From Perkinsus olseni (Eukaryota; Perkinsozoa; Perkinsida; Perkinsidae), in the NCBI GenBank assembly GCA_013115135.1, contig JABANP010000106.1, forward strand, positions 62,001 through 126,000: DNA of 64,000 nucleotides, in the 5' to 3' direction. The notes under the pieces are model-generated. The model saw only the letters and a list, made by a program, of their open reading frames with translations. It did no database searches and was not told where the DNA came from. Positions 23,070-34,044 of this stretch are shown here, in pieces. The first letter of the stretch is position 1, and the number at the start of each line of letters is the position of its first letter. Made by a program: the position numbers and the translations under genes.

Positions 23070-23354
23070 TGTGGGGCTCCTCTGGTGGAGGCAGTTTCTG
23101 AACTGCTATGCGTTGAGTTCGAGTCTGCCGAGGAGGTTTTCGGCAGTACAGTGATAGCCACTGCAATTCGTTGACCGGATCTAGTCTATTGTCTGTACAT
23201 GCTCGACATTATGAAGAGTGAGGTAATCTCGGTATTGGTCGATTCCAGAAAGCTAAGGTCATTGCGTTAAGCTGAATTCTTATTCAGCCGCAGAGGAGTT
23301 GGGTGACGGCGGTAGTTTGCTTTGATTATTGTCTCTCTTGCAAGTGCTCGTCTC

Positions 23355-24318
23355 ATGACGGTGGAGAGTCGGCGACGAAGCTCATGGAAGATCGAAGATT
23401 ATGAGAACTGTAGTGCTGAGGCTGATGGGCGCCGGAGCTCTGGGGCCTTAGATACCACGCGGTTACGGAAGGACCATGAACAACTCGTGAAGGAGTATGC
23501 TCAGTTAAAGTAGTACTGTGAAGCTCTTTTTGGCGTTGATTTGATGTCGTAGACAGCCACGCTGGGCAGGGGCAGATCCCCTGCAGGCTACTGCCCGTCT
23601 CAGATCACTATTCTTTGCGAACCTTCGTACCACACTCGCGTCTGGGCGGCCGCCTTCGATGAGTTTCCGAAGGGGCTCTTCCATTAGCAGACCACGCTCA
23701 CCATTGGAAACGGTCTACGAAGAGGCCGATGATATCACCACTACTCCTGTCGTGGAAAATATCAGCAGGACTCCTGTCGTTGAGGAGATTGACAGAACTC
23801 CCGTCGCGGAGGAGATTGACAGGAGCCCCGTCGTTGAGGAGATTAACATAACCCCCGTCGTTGAGGAAATTAATAGGGCCCCTGTGACGAAGAATGCACT
23901 ATCGCCGCCACAATGCGACGCACTCGATGCCTACAGTGTCGTGGACGCTTATGAGGCGGACCAGCCTTTCTCCAGGGAGAATAATCGACTGGACAGGGAG
24001 CCTGGTGAATTGGCAGCAGTTGGGACTTCGGATAGATATTCACCTTTGCTGCACAGCTCGGTGGTAGTACAGGATTCGGGATTCTCCGGTACAGCTCCTA
24101 TTGCATTGTAGGGCGCTAGCGGAACCAGCTCGAGTCTATCTTATGCAAACCTCTGCTCCCTCGAGGAGGACGAGGAACCTGAAGTGGCTTTGGCCAGGCG
24201 TTCGCTCGCCACGTGTAGCGACTTGACGTCCTACCGATCGGATGGTGACACAGGAAGCAGCCCTTCGAGTGTAGGAGCGGCATCCTCCCACGCCAATGAG
24301 GACGTTAGCGAGGAGTAA
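23355..24318 (+). CDS. 9-residue repeat protein with internal TAG
   Basis: Not recognised. Exons 23355-23509 and 23553 onward are joined by a 43-nt intron. The first exon ends in a coiled coil (DHEQLVKEYAQL). From about 23,730 to 23,900 there are five 9-residue (27-bp) repeats of the form TPVVEEIDR. The frame reaches TAG at 24109-24111, yet continues in the same frame with similar acidic Ser-rich composition to TAA at 24316-24318. Either the protein ends at the first stop or the TAG is a mutation, readthrough site or assembly error. A nearby short ORF (24364-24582) ends in a similar acidic Ser-rich tail. Confidence 0.5.
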
Positions 24319-25096
24319 TGTGACTGGCCCGGCTTGCTATGGTAGCTAGGAGGAACCCAAGCAGTGCAGCCTCCGATCTACAGGTGTGCTCCTGAGCCCG
24401 CTCGCGCGGTCGGACTAGGCCAGGGTCCTGGTTCCCATACTGATCGAGTTGGACACCCGGTCGTAGAGAAGGGGGAATATCCGACGTCTCCAGAGTGTCA
24501 ATCAACGGAAGCCTCTTCTCGCCGCGACTCGACTACAACGTGCAGCAGCCTCGAGTCGTATGTTTCTTCCGAAGATGAATGAAGAACGGAGAAGGCTTGC
24601 TCCACTTGATGGCCGCAACCGTCACGCATGTATCATTATCAACTCAGCCGGCAATGTTGTTCACCGCCGTGTGTTGTGCTCAGTGATCGCCGAGGACCAT
24701 TCGGCGTCCACGGAATGGTCGTTGGTTTCACGAGGATCTGAGTAGACTTTCTGAGGAGTCGCGGGGTTTTTTTCGGCTGGTCAGTGTATGAACGACTTGT
24801 CTGGGGATACTCGGAAAAAGGAACCCCTGCTCACGAACATCGTATTCTCGCACCCTCGGATACTTCGTGGGTGGCAAATGGTTCGACGGGATCAACCCGG
24901 CTGAGGCGTATCCAGCAAAGGCTTACTACTGGACTAGATTGGTCTTGAGTTGACAAGAATGTTGCTATGCATGTGATATGCTCTGGCAGGAGTTACCCGC
25001 TGTTCTTCCGAGTTGTATTGAGTATTGGGGTGATACCGGTTGGGGGTTGCAGGAGTGAATGGCTTGATCAATCGATAAGCAGTTGAATTCCACTAC
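24319..25096. other. intergenic region with a possible related gene fragment
   Basis: An ORF at 24364-24582 ends SLESYVSSEDE, much like the acidic Ser-rich C terminus of the preceding repeat protein, and may be a partial paralogue or alternative last exon. The rest, including an AT-rich stretch near 24,940-25,090, shows no coding signal I trust. Confidence 0.3.
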
Positions 25097-25925
25097 ATGG
25101 CACGACGCTCCGGCGCAGGAGGGGCTGCAGCAGGGGCGGAGCCGGTTCGAGCGCTGACGTACTACGAGAGTCCACACAAGAAGGGCGCTATGGTCACGGT
25201 TCTTGTACCGGGGTATATGGCGAAGGTCGAGAAGACCGTGCCGCTGGTAGGCCGAGACGGTTGTTCAGCTCGCTTCACGCACGGTCATTTTTCGAAGCAG
25301 GTGAACAAGGGGGATGTCCTTCAAGCGTACCGAGGACTTCCTACCAATGCCAAGCAGGAGCTCCTCACCATCGTCGATGCAGATTTGGTGTCTCGGATAA
25401 ACGAGATCGATATGGTAGGCCTGACGCTGAGTGTGGCCGGGGTGGAATCTTCTCTTTCAGAATGCAAAGAAGGAGGACCTCCGCGTGATACGGCAGCATC
25501 CCAAGCCCAAGAGGCTTGTGGGCCTGTCAGCCTTCTATGCGTTCAACAGCACCAAACTCATGCAAGGAATTCTCGATTCTTCGGGAGTGCAAGGTGAGGG
25601 CGAAGCCCATTAGATGTCCCCGTGTCACCGTAGCCCGGTCTCAGCCCTCGCTCACGATCGTAGCGTCAAGCCCGATGTGATGCAGCCCAAGTATCACACG
25701 GTGCTCGGCGATACCTTGCTGCCGGTAAGCATCTGTATCAGTATGCCCGTCTTGCGAACTCCATTCTATCAGTTCATCCAAGAACGATGCGAAGATTTTC
25801 TCTCCAATACTAAGAGAATGCGCTCGAGGATTGTACGGCGAACAGAGGTAGGACTCCCGTGCTTCCAACTCCAAGCCACAGAAGAAACGAGCGGTTCGCA
25901 GAAGATCATGACTGATAGTCGTTGA
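25097..25925 (+). CDS. unknown 5-exon protein
   Basis: Exons 25097-25414, 25461-25593, 25645-25724, 25773-25847 and 25902-25925, with introns of 46, 51, 48 and 54 nt, close exactly into 209 residues. No family is recognised. The N terminus is Ala/Gly-rich. A beta-rich core follows (MVTVLVPGYMAKVEKTVPLV), then a basic patch (RQHPKPKRLVGLSAF), then a C-terminal helix rich in Arg. It has no signal peptide or transmembrane segment. The exact reading-frame closure over four introns makes the gene itself very likely. Confidence 0.7.
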
Positions 25926-26033
25926 CCATCCAAAACAGCCGGCGTCGCTTGATCATTTCGGTCGTAGACTGCGGTTCTTTCTTCCCTCAGCTGTGGTATC
26001 GACTGACGGACTTCGCCACGAGCGACCCAAGGC

Positions 26034-27073
26034 ATGTGGTGGTCGGATGGTATTGTTGCCCAGGCTGTCGAATTCGTAAGGAGAAATGGCCCCCGGTCGT
26101 AGCAATGATGCGTTCTGTTGTTTTTCAGCGTATCCTGAGCGAGTACTATAAAGACAAGTTTGCGTCCCTTCGGAGCAAATACGAGGAGGCGTCCCCCACA
26201 CCCGGCAAGGAACCCCAGAGGAAGTCTAACGGTTCGGTATCCACTGACTTCGAGGATCAGCAGCAACAGCGGTCTCGAACAGCCCAGTCCAAGAAGAAAC
26301 CGAAGCCGAAGACCGCCCCGGCTAAGCGACCACCAACTACTATTCTTGAACCGAAAAATGGAGCTACTCTCCCGTCGGTTGGTGCGAAATCAGAACCATC
26401 GGCTGCTCGCAGGGCCCGCTCGAAATCACGGACGTCTTCCTCCTCTTCCACCTCTCGTTCGTCCTCATCAAGTAGCAGCTCATCATCCTCCTCCTCAAGT
26501 TCGTCTTCGATTGCCTCATTCTTGTTCAACGTGATGATGACCTCGGATGACTCCTCATCGGAGACGTCGTTGTCTTCGATGTTATCCGATCTTGAGTCGG
26601 GTGCCCGCTATGCGGGCGGGGGGCCGACGCTTCCGCTGCGACCGCAGACTCGGCGGCCTTCTATGACGACCAGTGAACACCGAGATGTTGCCCACAGTGG
26701 CGAATGGCATACAGTCAGAAAATCAAGGGCGAAGAAAGGCTCGGCATCGAATGCCTCTGAAGGCCCTAAAGTGTCCGCGTTGATGTCTCCAAGGCGCGCG
26801 GCTCGTCGTCAGGCTGCAGCAAAGGCGGCGGCAACAGAAGCAGCAGCAGTAGCAGCAGCAGCGGCACCACCACCGCCGTCGCAAGTTACGAGGCCCGAGA
26901 AGGCTGCTGCGGTACCACAGTCCGGGAAGTCCCCTGAACCACATCACGCGAAGCCTGGTTACCCTGAAGAAATGTTGACAGTGAAACGTACTTTCATCCA
27001 CATTGATGAGGAGCCTGCCGATGAGTGTCTCCGTTACCATCCAAACATGCTATCAAAGGAGGCCCCTTTTTGA
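26034..27073 (+). CDS. Ser-rich low-complexity protein
   Basis: Exon 1 (26034-26075) and exon 2 (26129-27073) are joined by a 53-nt intron ending in a T-rich acceptor; the product is 328 residues. The first 30 residues (GIVAQAVEFRILSEYYKDKF) are helical. A Lys/Pro/Arg region, a polyserine run (about 26,430-26,515), a Ser/Asp region, an Ala-rich run and a short conserved-looking C terminus (KRTFIHIDEEPADECLRYH) follow. The composition suggests a disordered, probably phosphorylated protein. Family unknown. Confidence 0.65.
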
Positions 27074-27087
27074 GGTGTCGACCAATG

Positions 27088-27446
27088 GTTGTTATGCGTC
27101 TTGTATATCTATGTATTCTTGTCTACGCTTTGTTATGCTCCTCTCGACGCTCAGCGTCTTTTGAACAGATGAACGACATGACAGGCTCCCGACTGGGAGC
27201 ATTATCATCATCACCATTACTATACCCTTTCGAGCACACTAGTACTTCCCCCATAAGATTGAGAAGCTCGACCCAGGAGCTGCAGTTACTTCCTGTTTAC
27301 CCGCCATTGCTGCCTCCGTCATGTTGAAGATTGGAGGTAGAAGAGCCAGTAGATGCAGCACCTACTTTGTGAAAATTGATCTCGCTAGTCAGTGTGGTTG
27401 GGTTGTCAATGAGAATGCTTTTGGAGAGCGACTGTTAGACCTGTAG
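27088..27446 (+). CDS. small putative secreted protein
   Basis: The ATG at 27088 (or 27097) opens a typical signal peptide (MRLVYLCILVYALLCSS). A second coding block, entered after the TAG acceptor near 27,240, encodes about 67 residues (to the stop at 27444-27446) with three Cys. The donor of the intervening intron is not certain. It starts just after the Ser-rich gene. Function unknown; secretion is inferred from the leader. Confidence 0.42.
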
Positions 27447-27845
27447 CTGCTTTACAATCTTCAACTGAACTACTTCTTTGTATTGAGGAGAACTCGTTCC
27501 GCTCACAACACAGTAACTGTCCCGAAGCATGAGGGCCAGGCGGCCGGACATTCCTGTACTGTGCAGGCCTCTAGGAGTCGCTCCTAGAGAGCACTTTCCG
27601 TGTGCAAAGAGGAATATGATCTTTCCTCTTTCCACAGCGAGCCTGCACTGCCCTGGATGACGCAGACAGTGCGTCACGCAAGACAGAGTACACAAATTCA
27701 CGCTAGGATATCTGATAGCTAGGGTTTGGGGTCACTCAATGCTAGTAGTACTAGTGAGTCACGGGATCAATGTGATCGCATTTCCAAAGGCCTTGTGCAT
27801 ATGTTTTGAGCAGTTGAAATTTTTGACACCTCCAGTCACTTGAAA
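27447..27845. other. intergenic region upstream of secreted Cys-rich pair
   Basis: No gene seen. A minus-strand frame (27435-27701) is open but has no leader or family resemblance. The last 45 nt contain ttgaaatttttgacacctcca, closely matched upstream of the second copy at about 29,590-29,609, and so probably belong to the promoter or 5' UTR of this gene pair. Confidence 0.35.
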
Positions 27846-28305
27846 ATGATGCGCCTCCTCTCTTCGTTGTTCGTGCTCGGCTCAGTCACGGCTGATTGGA
27901 GCTACTGCCAGGACCTGTGTGATGCTACGCCCTGGTTGCAAGAGCTATGGTTGGGGTTCCTATTGCAAGGGTAACGGCGTCTGCTTCGGCCTGCTCGATA
28001 TGGGTGATGGCGGCTATTGTTTCGAGCCGACTGATGGTTTCAACGGTGGTTACTGCAGCGACAAGGTCTACAGCCCCGTCTCATGTCCGGTCGTTGATAA
28101 GACCTGTGAGGATCTTTGCGCTGAGACCCCCAAGTGCAAGAATTCCAAGTGGGGTTCCTATTGCAAGAATTATGTCGGCCAGCCCGGCCCCTACAAGTGC
28201 TTCGGATTGTATCATTCCGACAAGCCTCATCTTTGCTATGAACCTGTTGAGGGTGATAAGTGTGACGAGAGTTCACCCGTCTATTGTCCGACAGAGATGG
28301 ACTAA
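27846..28305 (+). pseudogene. two-module secreted Cys-rich protein, frameshifted copy
   Basis: About 95% like the copy at 29610-30068 by eye. It has a signal peptide (MMRLLSSLFVLGSVTA) and two homologous Cys-rich modules of about 60 residues. Compared with its partner it carries one extra base (G at about 27929, acgccctgg against acccctgg), which shifts the frame 28 codons in. One Cys codon is also Ser (gcaagagc against gcaagtgc). After the shift the frame is intact to the stop. It may be a recent pseudogene, or expressed through frameshifting, or an assembly error. Confidence 0.7.
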
Positions 28306-28574
28306 ATTGCTACTTACTATTGATTTTTGATTTCCAGGTGGTGTAGTTAGCTATAATAGTGTATTTTAAGGCCCTCGATTCATTGTGAGTTGTGATATCC
28401 ACCTGTTATGTGATTTGCGGCGTTGTGTTGCTGTTAATATCAGGTATGTCTTGGTCATCTGGTTCGGTCTGATGCACGTAAAAGTCTGAGCCCCAACCAT
28501 CTCGCGTGTACAGCGCTGTACGAAGAAGCTTATGTATAGAGCTGCACGCCTCTTAGTCTACATGAGTTTAGTCG
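28306..28574. other. 3' flank, no gene seen
   Basis: AT-rich 3' flank of the frameshifted secreted gene; no ORF or repeat recognised. Confidence 0.3.
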
Positions 28575-29081
28575 CTAGTGTTGCTCGATGCCGTTGAGTC
28601 CACTCTGGCCGCTAGCATGTTTTACCCTGCCGGTGTTCGTTGGTTGGCTGGTCTCAGTCACAGTAACAACTAGGTATGTGGAAGGTTCGAGTCGTAGAGA
28701 TTCTCCGGCTTGCATGACGAGATAGGCCTGACAATCATCTGAGCTTTCATCAACATTCACTGGCTTCTCGTTCAAATCACTAGAATCTCGCGAGGTGGCG
28801 AGGAAAACGCGAGCTAGATGATAGTTCTGAATACCAAACATTCCACAATTCTCAGCCATTGTATTGCACCTTGGAGTGGGGATCAATGGTGGTTCGTCTA
28901 CCGACGATGTGGTGTATCGAGGCTCATAACTCACAGGTCTTGACCATGTTTCCGCTCTAGCTCGCTTGGTGGGGGCATATTTGGTGATATTCGAAACGAG
29001 CTGCGTGTAGTGCTGGCAAACAGGAAATGCACGCCGCGTCCCGCTCGACGAGTAGGTATAATTTGCGGTCAGATCAGTCAC
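28575..29081 (-). CDS. hypothetical protein, uncertain
   Basis: Open frame of up to 168 residues between the two secreted-protein copies. The frame lacks an ATG near its 5' end, so it would need an upstream exon or be spurious. It contains a Ser/Thr-rich middle and a Val/Thr-rich C-terminal segment (STYLVVTVTETSQP). No family recognised. Its length and lack of a competing frame give modest support. Confidence 0.3.
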   Translation of the reverse strand: MTDLTANYTYSSSGTRRAFPVCQHYTQLVSNITKYAPTKRARAETWSRPVSYEPRYTTSSVDEPPLIPTPRCNTMAENCGMFGIQNYHLARVFLATSRDSSDLNEKPVNVDESSDDCQAYLVMQAGESLRLEPSTYLVVTVTETSQPTNTGRVKHASGQSGLNGIEQH

Positions 29082-29609
29082 TAGTCAGATTGACCACATC
29101 AGGCGTCCTCATCGTCACAAAGCGGATGCGCTCCTGAAAAACAAAGCCAAAAGTGAGCGCTAATCTACCGATCTCCTTCAGTGTTCACTCAACAGAGTTC
29201 AGGCTTCGCAAATGATCTGCCAATCACTGACTGTTCGTGTATTCCTCTGGTAGAAATTGTTATTTCGGCTTGTAGGTACTCACTTAGCCATATATGAAAT
29301 CTTTTCGACGTGGTCTTGGCCGAGAGAGAAGAGGTTTTACCTTGCTCGACAGCAGCTATCAGGTCCAAGACTCCTTGGTTACAATCAGGTTCGGAGTGAA
29401 ACGCCGAGCGACCGCACTATGAGCCAGCTGCGCTACCGAGCTTCTAGAAGACAGCACACAGGCGTAGTCGATGCGCACAAGCGCTATGCTAGCAGTCTAT
29501 CGGTCCTGCTATGGACGAGAAAGTCACTTGTCGGTTTGTCCTCGGTCAATCGATTGGGAGTTTGCTATATCAGAAATTTGTCAGGTTTTTTTGAAATTTT
29601 GACTCTCCA
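29082..29609. other. intergenic region, promoter of second secreted copy
   Basis: No gene seen. The last 30 nt before the ATG (ttgaaattttgactctcca) match the upstream region of the first copy, so they are probable promoter or 5' UTR. Confidence 0.35.
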
Positions 29610-30068
29610 ATGATGCGCCTCCTCGCCTCGTTGCTCGTGCTAGGCTCAGTCACGGCTGATTGGAGCTACTGCCAGGACCTGTGTGATGCTACCCCTGGTT
29701 GCAAGTGCTATGGTTGGGGTTCCTATTGCAAGGGTAACGGTGTCTGCTTCGGCCTTCTCGATATGGGTGATGGCGGCTATTGTTTCGAGCCGACTGATGG
29801 TTTCAACGGTGGTTACTGCAGCGACAAGGTCTACAGCCCGGTCTCATGTCCGGTCGTTGATAAGACTTGCGAGGATCTTTGCGCTGAGACCCCCAAGTGC
29901 AAGAATTCCAAGTGGGGATCCTATTGCAAGAAGTATGTTGACCAGCCCGGCCCCTATGTGTGCTTCGGATTGTATCATTCCGACAAGCCTCATCTTTGCT
30001 ATGAACCTGCTGAGGGTGATAAGTGTGATGACAGTTCACCCGTTTATTGTCCTTCCGAAATGGATTAG
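29610..30068 (+). CDS. two-module secreted Cys-rich protein
   Basis: Intronless ORF of 152 residues. It has a signal peptide (MMRLLASLLVLGSVTA) with likely cleavage before DWSYC. Two repeated modules follow, about residues 20-80 and 85-150, each built as C-x3-C...WGSYCK...CFGL...CYEP/CFEP...C...P(V)xC, with seven or so Cys that could form internal disulfides. No catalytic residues are evident. This looks like a lineage-specific secreted or surface protein. The intact frame contrasts with the frameshifted sister at 27846-28305. Confidence 0.75.
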   Translation: MMRLLASLLVLGSVTADWSYCQDLCDATPGCKCYGWGSYCKGNGVCFGLLDMGDGGYCFEPTDGFNGGYCSDKVYSPVSCPVVDKTCEDLCAETPKCKNSKWGSYCKKYVDQPGPYVCFGLYHSDKPHLCYEPAEGDKCDDSSPVYCPSEMD

Positions 30069-30589
30069 GCTCTTCCTCTATTGATATGAGTAGCTTTAAG
30101 AGGGCTTTCGTAGTTCAAGAGTGGGCTCTCATAAGTTGTGTTTTCAAGACTCTGAGGCGCAGTGTTGGCGATTAGGATGTGGGTTAGAGAGGCGGGACTG
30201 GAGTTTGCAATCTGGGAGAGTAAACGAGTTTAGGTAGTTGTGAATCAACTCGCATGATTTTTTCATGTAGATCGAATGACATCTGAACGGAGTTTCAACC
30301 TTATGCTTGTTCGCTGTACTGAAACTAGTAAATAGAGACTCTATTATAGAGTGAGTGAGGAGGTTATGGTTGAACTCGATTGAAAACACGTCGGATGATG
30401 GAGGTGGGGCAGGGCAAGAATGATGGTTGCGGATTGCTACTGCAGTGTGTGGGTTGCCATGAACTTGGGTAAGAGGAGGAAAGGTCGCCCCCCGCCGATC
30501 GACACTGATTTGTATTCGCCCGCCCGGTCTACAGGCAGTGAAGATCTGAGGTAGCCGAGATTGCCTTGGGACGAAGAGTGGAGTCTTGT

Positions 30590-32502
30590 CCGTCAGATTT
30601 GTAAGTGGGTCCTTAGAGAGGTTACTAGACGAAAACGCAGACATTCGGTGCCGAGTCCACGACATGATCGATGCTTTCGAGGACGCCTTTGTGTGCTGTG
30701 AGAGGCGGGCGCTGATGACGCGGCAGAGAACTACCTCTCGGGGAAAGAAGAGCATCCAGCATGTGAGGCTTGGCAGCACTTCAGGCTGCTCCCGCTGAAC
30801 GACGTGTGTGTTTGGTAGACGCGAAACACGAAGCAAGGCTTTCGAAGGCGATCGAAGAATGAGCCGGGACCTCGCGGGCCGGTTCAACCTCGCGGGAACC
30901 GGGTGAATATTGTCATCGACAAGCGCAGAGAGGCCGCCGCATTGAGAGAAGAGGTGAGTGCGAGCGCGGCACGCTGACGCCAATCTGCCAGGAGCTCGGG
31001 GAGTGAGATACTCGACTCGCTGGCTCAGCCTAACAGGCATTTCCTGAGGGCTACAGCACGACGAAGTCTGTTCTGTGGCAGTCGATGCTGATGGTACCAC
31101 TGTATTCAGTTACGGGCCCTCGAGCTGCAGGCTGCGCGACAGCGTCGGGCTCTGGCGGAGATAGGGGTAAACACAGAGGCAGACAGCTCGCATGAACGAC
31201 CAGTTGAAGCAGTACATAAGGAAACAGCGGACAGAGTGAGTGTTCGGAGCACTCACCCAACCTATAAAGCAACAGCCTGGCTTGTGTTCGTGCTACATAC
31301 AGGGTGGTGCAACATAAAGCACGCAATTTTAAGCTGTTGAGCAACCGCGGCCGAGACTTTGGGGGTTTAGAGGTTTTAGATGGTGCTTACTCCAATTCCG
31401 AAGTCCGTTTGGGTTGACCTTTTTTCTGCAAGCCCTCTCGCGAGCAGCTTTAAATTGTGTGATTTATGTTGCACCACCCTGTACAACCACTTCCGAGCCC
31501 AACGGAGCCGAGCTCGGCATTGACTGGTGACTGTACAGCTTTTCGATTCGACTATTCCTCTCGAGCGCGTCGACTCAGTCACCTGTGATCAGAACCTCGG
31601 ATTGTTGAAATTTCGAGATCGTCGAACTTCGAGAGCAGATACCGTCATGCTCAAGCCGCTCTTACTGTCAACATCAACCGAATGCGAGCCCTGAGAGAAG
31701 GCATCATGGACCTGGACTACCAGTGATGACTCAATTCTCGTCTCCGATGGCCTGCCGAGGTCATCGTACCGGTCCGTCCCAGTTGACGCCAGGTACCGCG
31801 CTCTGCTTAGTGGTCGCGGCGACAGTAGGGCGAAGAGGCTGAATCGAGAAGTAGAAGAGCTCGAAGCGTACAGATCCGATCTGGCGGCCAAGCGACAGGC
31901 AGTAGAGTCCCGTGACCGAAGCGACATGAAGACGCGGGTTGAGATACTTGACGTGAGTGTGGGCATCGACACGTATGAGTAGCTCAACTCCAGTAGTCTA
32001 CGGCTATAGGATAGAAGGCTGGCATTTTGCTGCCGATCGGAGTGTGAGGACGGGTTCTGACTCCCTCTACCAGGATTGGTAGTCGTTGTGAGGTCAGTGG
32101 TGGCATCATATCTGCTCTGAGACCCTCCTGGAGGTGCCCGCGCAGCGCTATTCAGGGGAGAACTATCCGACTACAGTATATCAACTACGCAACTGTTGCT
32201 GAGTACTACCTGATTTTTTTGCTGCCGTTCGTGGTGCCTGCGCTAGCTCGTACTGTGCTCGATAACCGATCTCGGTGGTCACTGTTCAGGACCTCCAATG
32301 CAGAATCTCGGAGCTCTCGGGCTCAGTCAAGCATGCCGAGAGGGCGGCAAGAGTGGCGAATTCCAGGCTTCGAGAGATTAAAAGGCTGCACCGCTCCGCC
32401 GAGAAGGAAGGGAATATCGAGCCGTTGCGAGGTACCCGAAGAGCCCTAATCTGTGCCCTCCTCATGGCACCTCTTCACCAGGTCTTGCTCTGGCTGGGTA
32501 AC
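30590..32502 (+). CDS. coiled-coil protein, MITE in an intron
   Basis: Not recognised. Coding blocks: about 30,600-30,762, then a 56-nt intron, then to 30,952; about 31,108-31,235 (QAARQRRALAEIGVNTEADS); about 31,538-31,690; about 31,722-31,950; and about 32,293-32,432. A 50-nt intron then joins to a stop at about 32,502. All blocks are rich in Glu/Arg/Leu heptads (RLNREVEELEAYRSDLAAKR). Start and some joins are unsolved. The donor after KETADR and an acceptor near 31,535 enclose a 182-bp MITE, so that intron grew by insertion. A 318-residue frame on the opposite strand overlaps the first blocks and is rejected. Confidence 0.5.
31300..31481. mobile_element. Tc1/mariner-type MITE, 182 bp
   Basis: Terminal inverted repeats of about 37 bp: the left end starts cagggtggtgcaacataaag, and the right end is its near-perfect reverse complement, ending ttatgttgcaccaccctg. 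It is flanked by TA on both sides (31298-31299 and 31482-31483), the target duplication of Tc1/mariner transposons. The interior has no ORF, so it is non-autonomous. It lies in an intron of the coiled-coil gene. Confidence 0.85.
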
Positions 32503-34044
32503 GGTAGAACTGTCCCAGATTGTTTCGTCTGTGGCACGCCTCTATTGCAGTACTTCTTGAACTGATGTTGACTGATACCCTCGAGATTGTGGCGTTGTCG
32601 TAAAGTTGGGGTTCTCTGATGTGAGCTGACGCTCTAGCGCGCGAAGGGAACTGAGCGAGTACTGTCCCGGACTCGCTACGGCCTTAGTATGGCCTCATCA
32701 ATGTTCCGGCGCACTTCTCGAACGAGGTTCTCCACCTGACCAAGCATCGACCACGGCCTCCCCAGGCGACCTTCCCTGCGACAATTTCCCGGATGAAGCG
32801 CGCCGAGGCTGATTGTAGAAGAACAACTCGATACACTGGCACCTGGCTCCTCCAGGGCCAAACTACGCCCTCGGAGCTCTTGCGTCGTATCTGTGTTGTC
32901 ATTGTGTATCGTCTGATGTGTGTATTGATAAGCCACGCTCTTCTGCTGTCTCTTGTTTCTTTGGCAGTGCAGTAACCTATCGATCCTCGCTGGATTATGG
33001 ACCACCGAGATCTAGAGTGAAGGCGTCGGACGGCGAACACGGGAATGAGGGACCAGGGCTTCACTTTCGGTGACGACTTCCTCGTGATTTCTGTCGATAT
33101 TTGGGGTGATTTCGGGTACATCGCGATTGTAGGAACGAGGGCGTGAGTGCCGTCCTTGGGTAATCTCAGACTCCCTCGCCGAGTCCTACCTGGCCTACTA
33201 CCTGCCAGTCCAAACTGGATGTCAGTCTTCGCTGCAACTGAAGCCAGGGTCAAGGGAGGTCAAATATATCGGACATACTGGAACTGACGCCTCCAGCCGT
33301 CAGTTAACATTGTTGCGGGATATAGAAATCCAGATCGGCCAACCTTCTAATGCAAGCGGAGGAGTTTTCCCTGGCGAGTTTTTCCTAGATTAACAGGTTG
33401 TGTGTGATTCTTGCAGATGTGGGTTGACGGAGTGAAGAACCGACAGAGACTGCTTCGATGAGTTCCCTTCCCGTGGCCTCGCCCGAGCCCTACGCCAGAC
33501 TCTCAAGAACGCAAGAACCGGAATTCACGGCCCTACGGAGGGTCACGATAACGATCCATCTGAACTACTTCCGGGATAATGATTGAAAATGAAACTGCGA
33601 AAAAGTTCACTCGAGACCAGCACGGGTCTCCTGCCACCCGACCAGTGAGTGAAATAAGACTGACGGCCATAGCTCGGCCCGAGCAAAATGTGCGTGCCTG
33701 TGGCAGCGTTCAAACATGGGAGCGACTGAGAAGCTCCTTGTGAAAGAGGTAGATGAATACTGACAATCGTCCCTAGATCTCGTAGACGATGCCTTCAGGC
33801 GGTCATCCGAGAAGTGTTCATCACTGAACGGGGCCAACGGATGATAGACGAAGAAGCGAGAAAATACTGAGCAGATGAAGGTGGACTACTCGACGCTTCA
33901 TCACCGGCCAGAAATTAGCTTTTGAGCTTCCAAGAAAGAGCTGTACGCAGACCGTCATGCGAACCAAAAGCTCTAGTCCTTGACGATGACCACACGAAAC
34001 CAACCACTAGAGCGTAGTCAGGGTACAGGTATACAACACCTCGC
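32503..34044. other. gene-poor stretch with uncertain minus-strand frames
   Basis: Minus-strand frames at 32676-33253 stay open for up to 189 codons but show no leader, motif or convincing splice chain. The stretch 33,250-33,600 shows nothing. The 51-nt conserved element (copy 1) is at 33661-33713. The rest is probably 3' flank of the Cys-rich gene at 34045. Confidence 0.3.
33661..33713. repeat. conserved ~51-nt element, copy 1
   Basis: Begins tgacggccatagctcggccc and ends gtggcagcgttc. Six copies occur in the window. This one lies about 330 nt beyond the stop of the minus-strand Cys-rich gene at 34045, so it is in its 3' flank. Confidence 0.7.

Noticed and set aside
30144..31100. 318-codon open frame on the minus strand
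   Set aside because: The plus strand here has a consistent splice chain (56-nt intron joining two good coding blocks) of a coiled-coil gene; the minus frame has no motif or leader.
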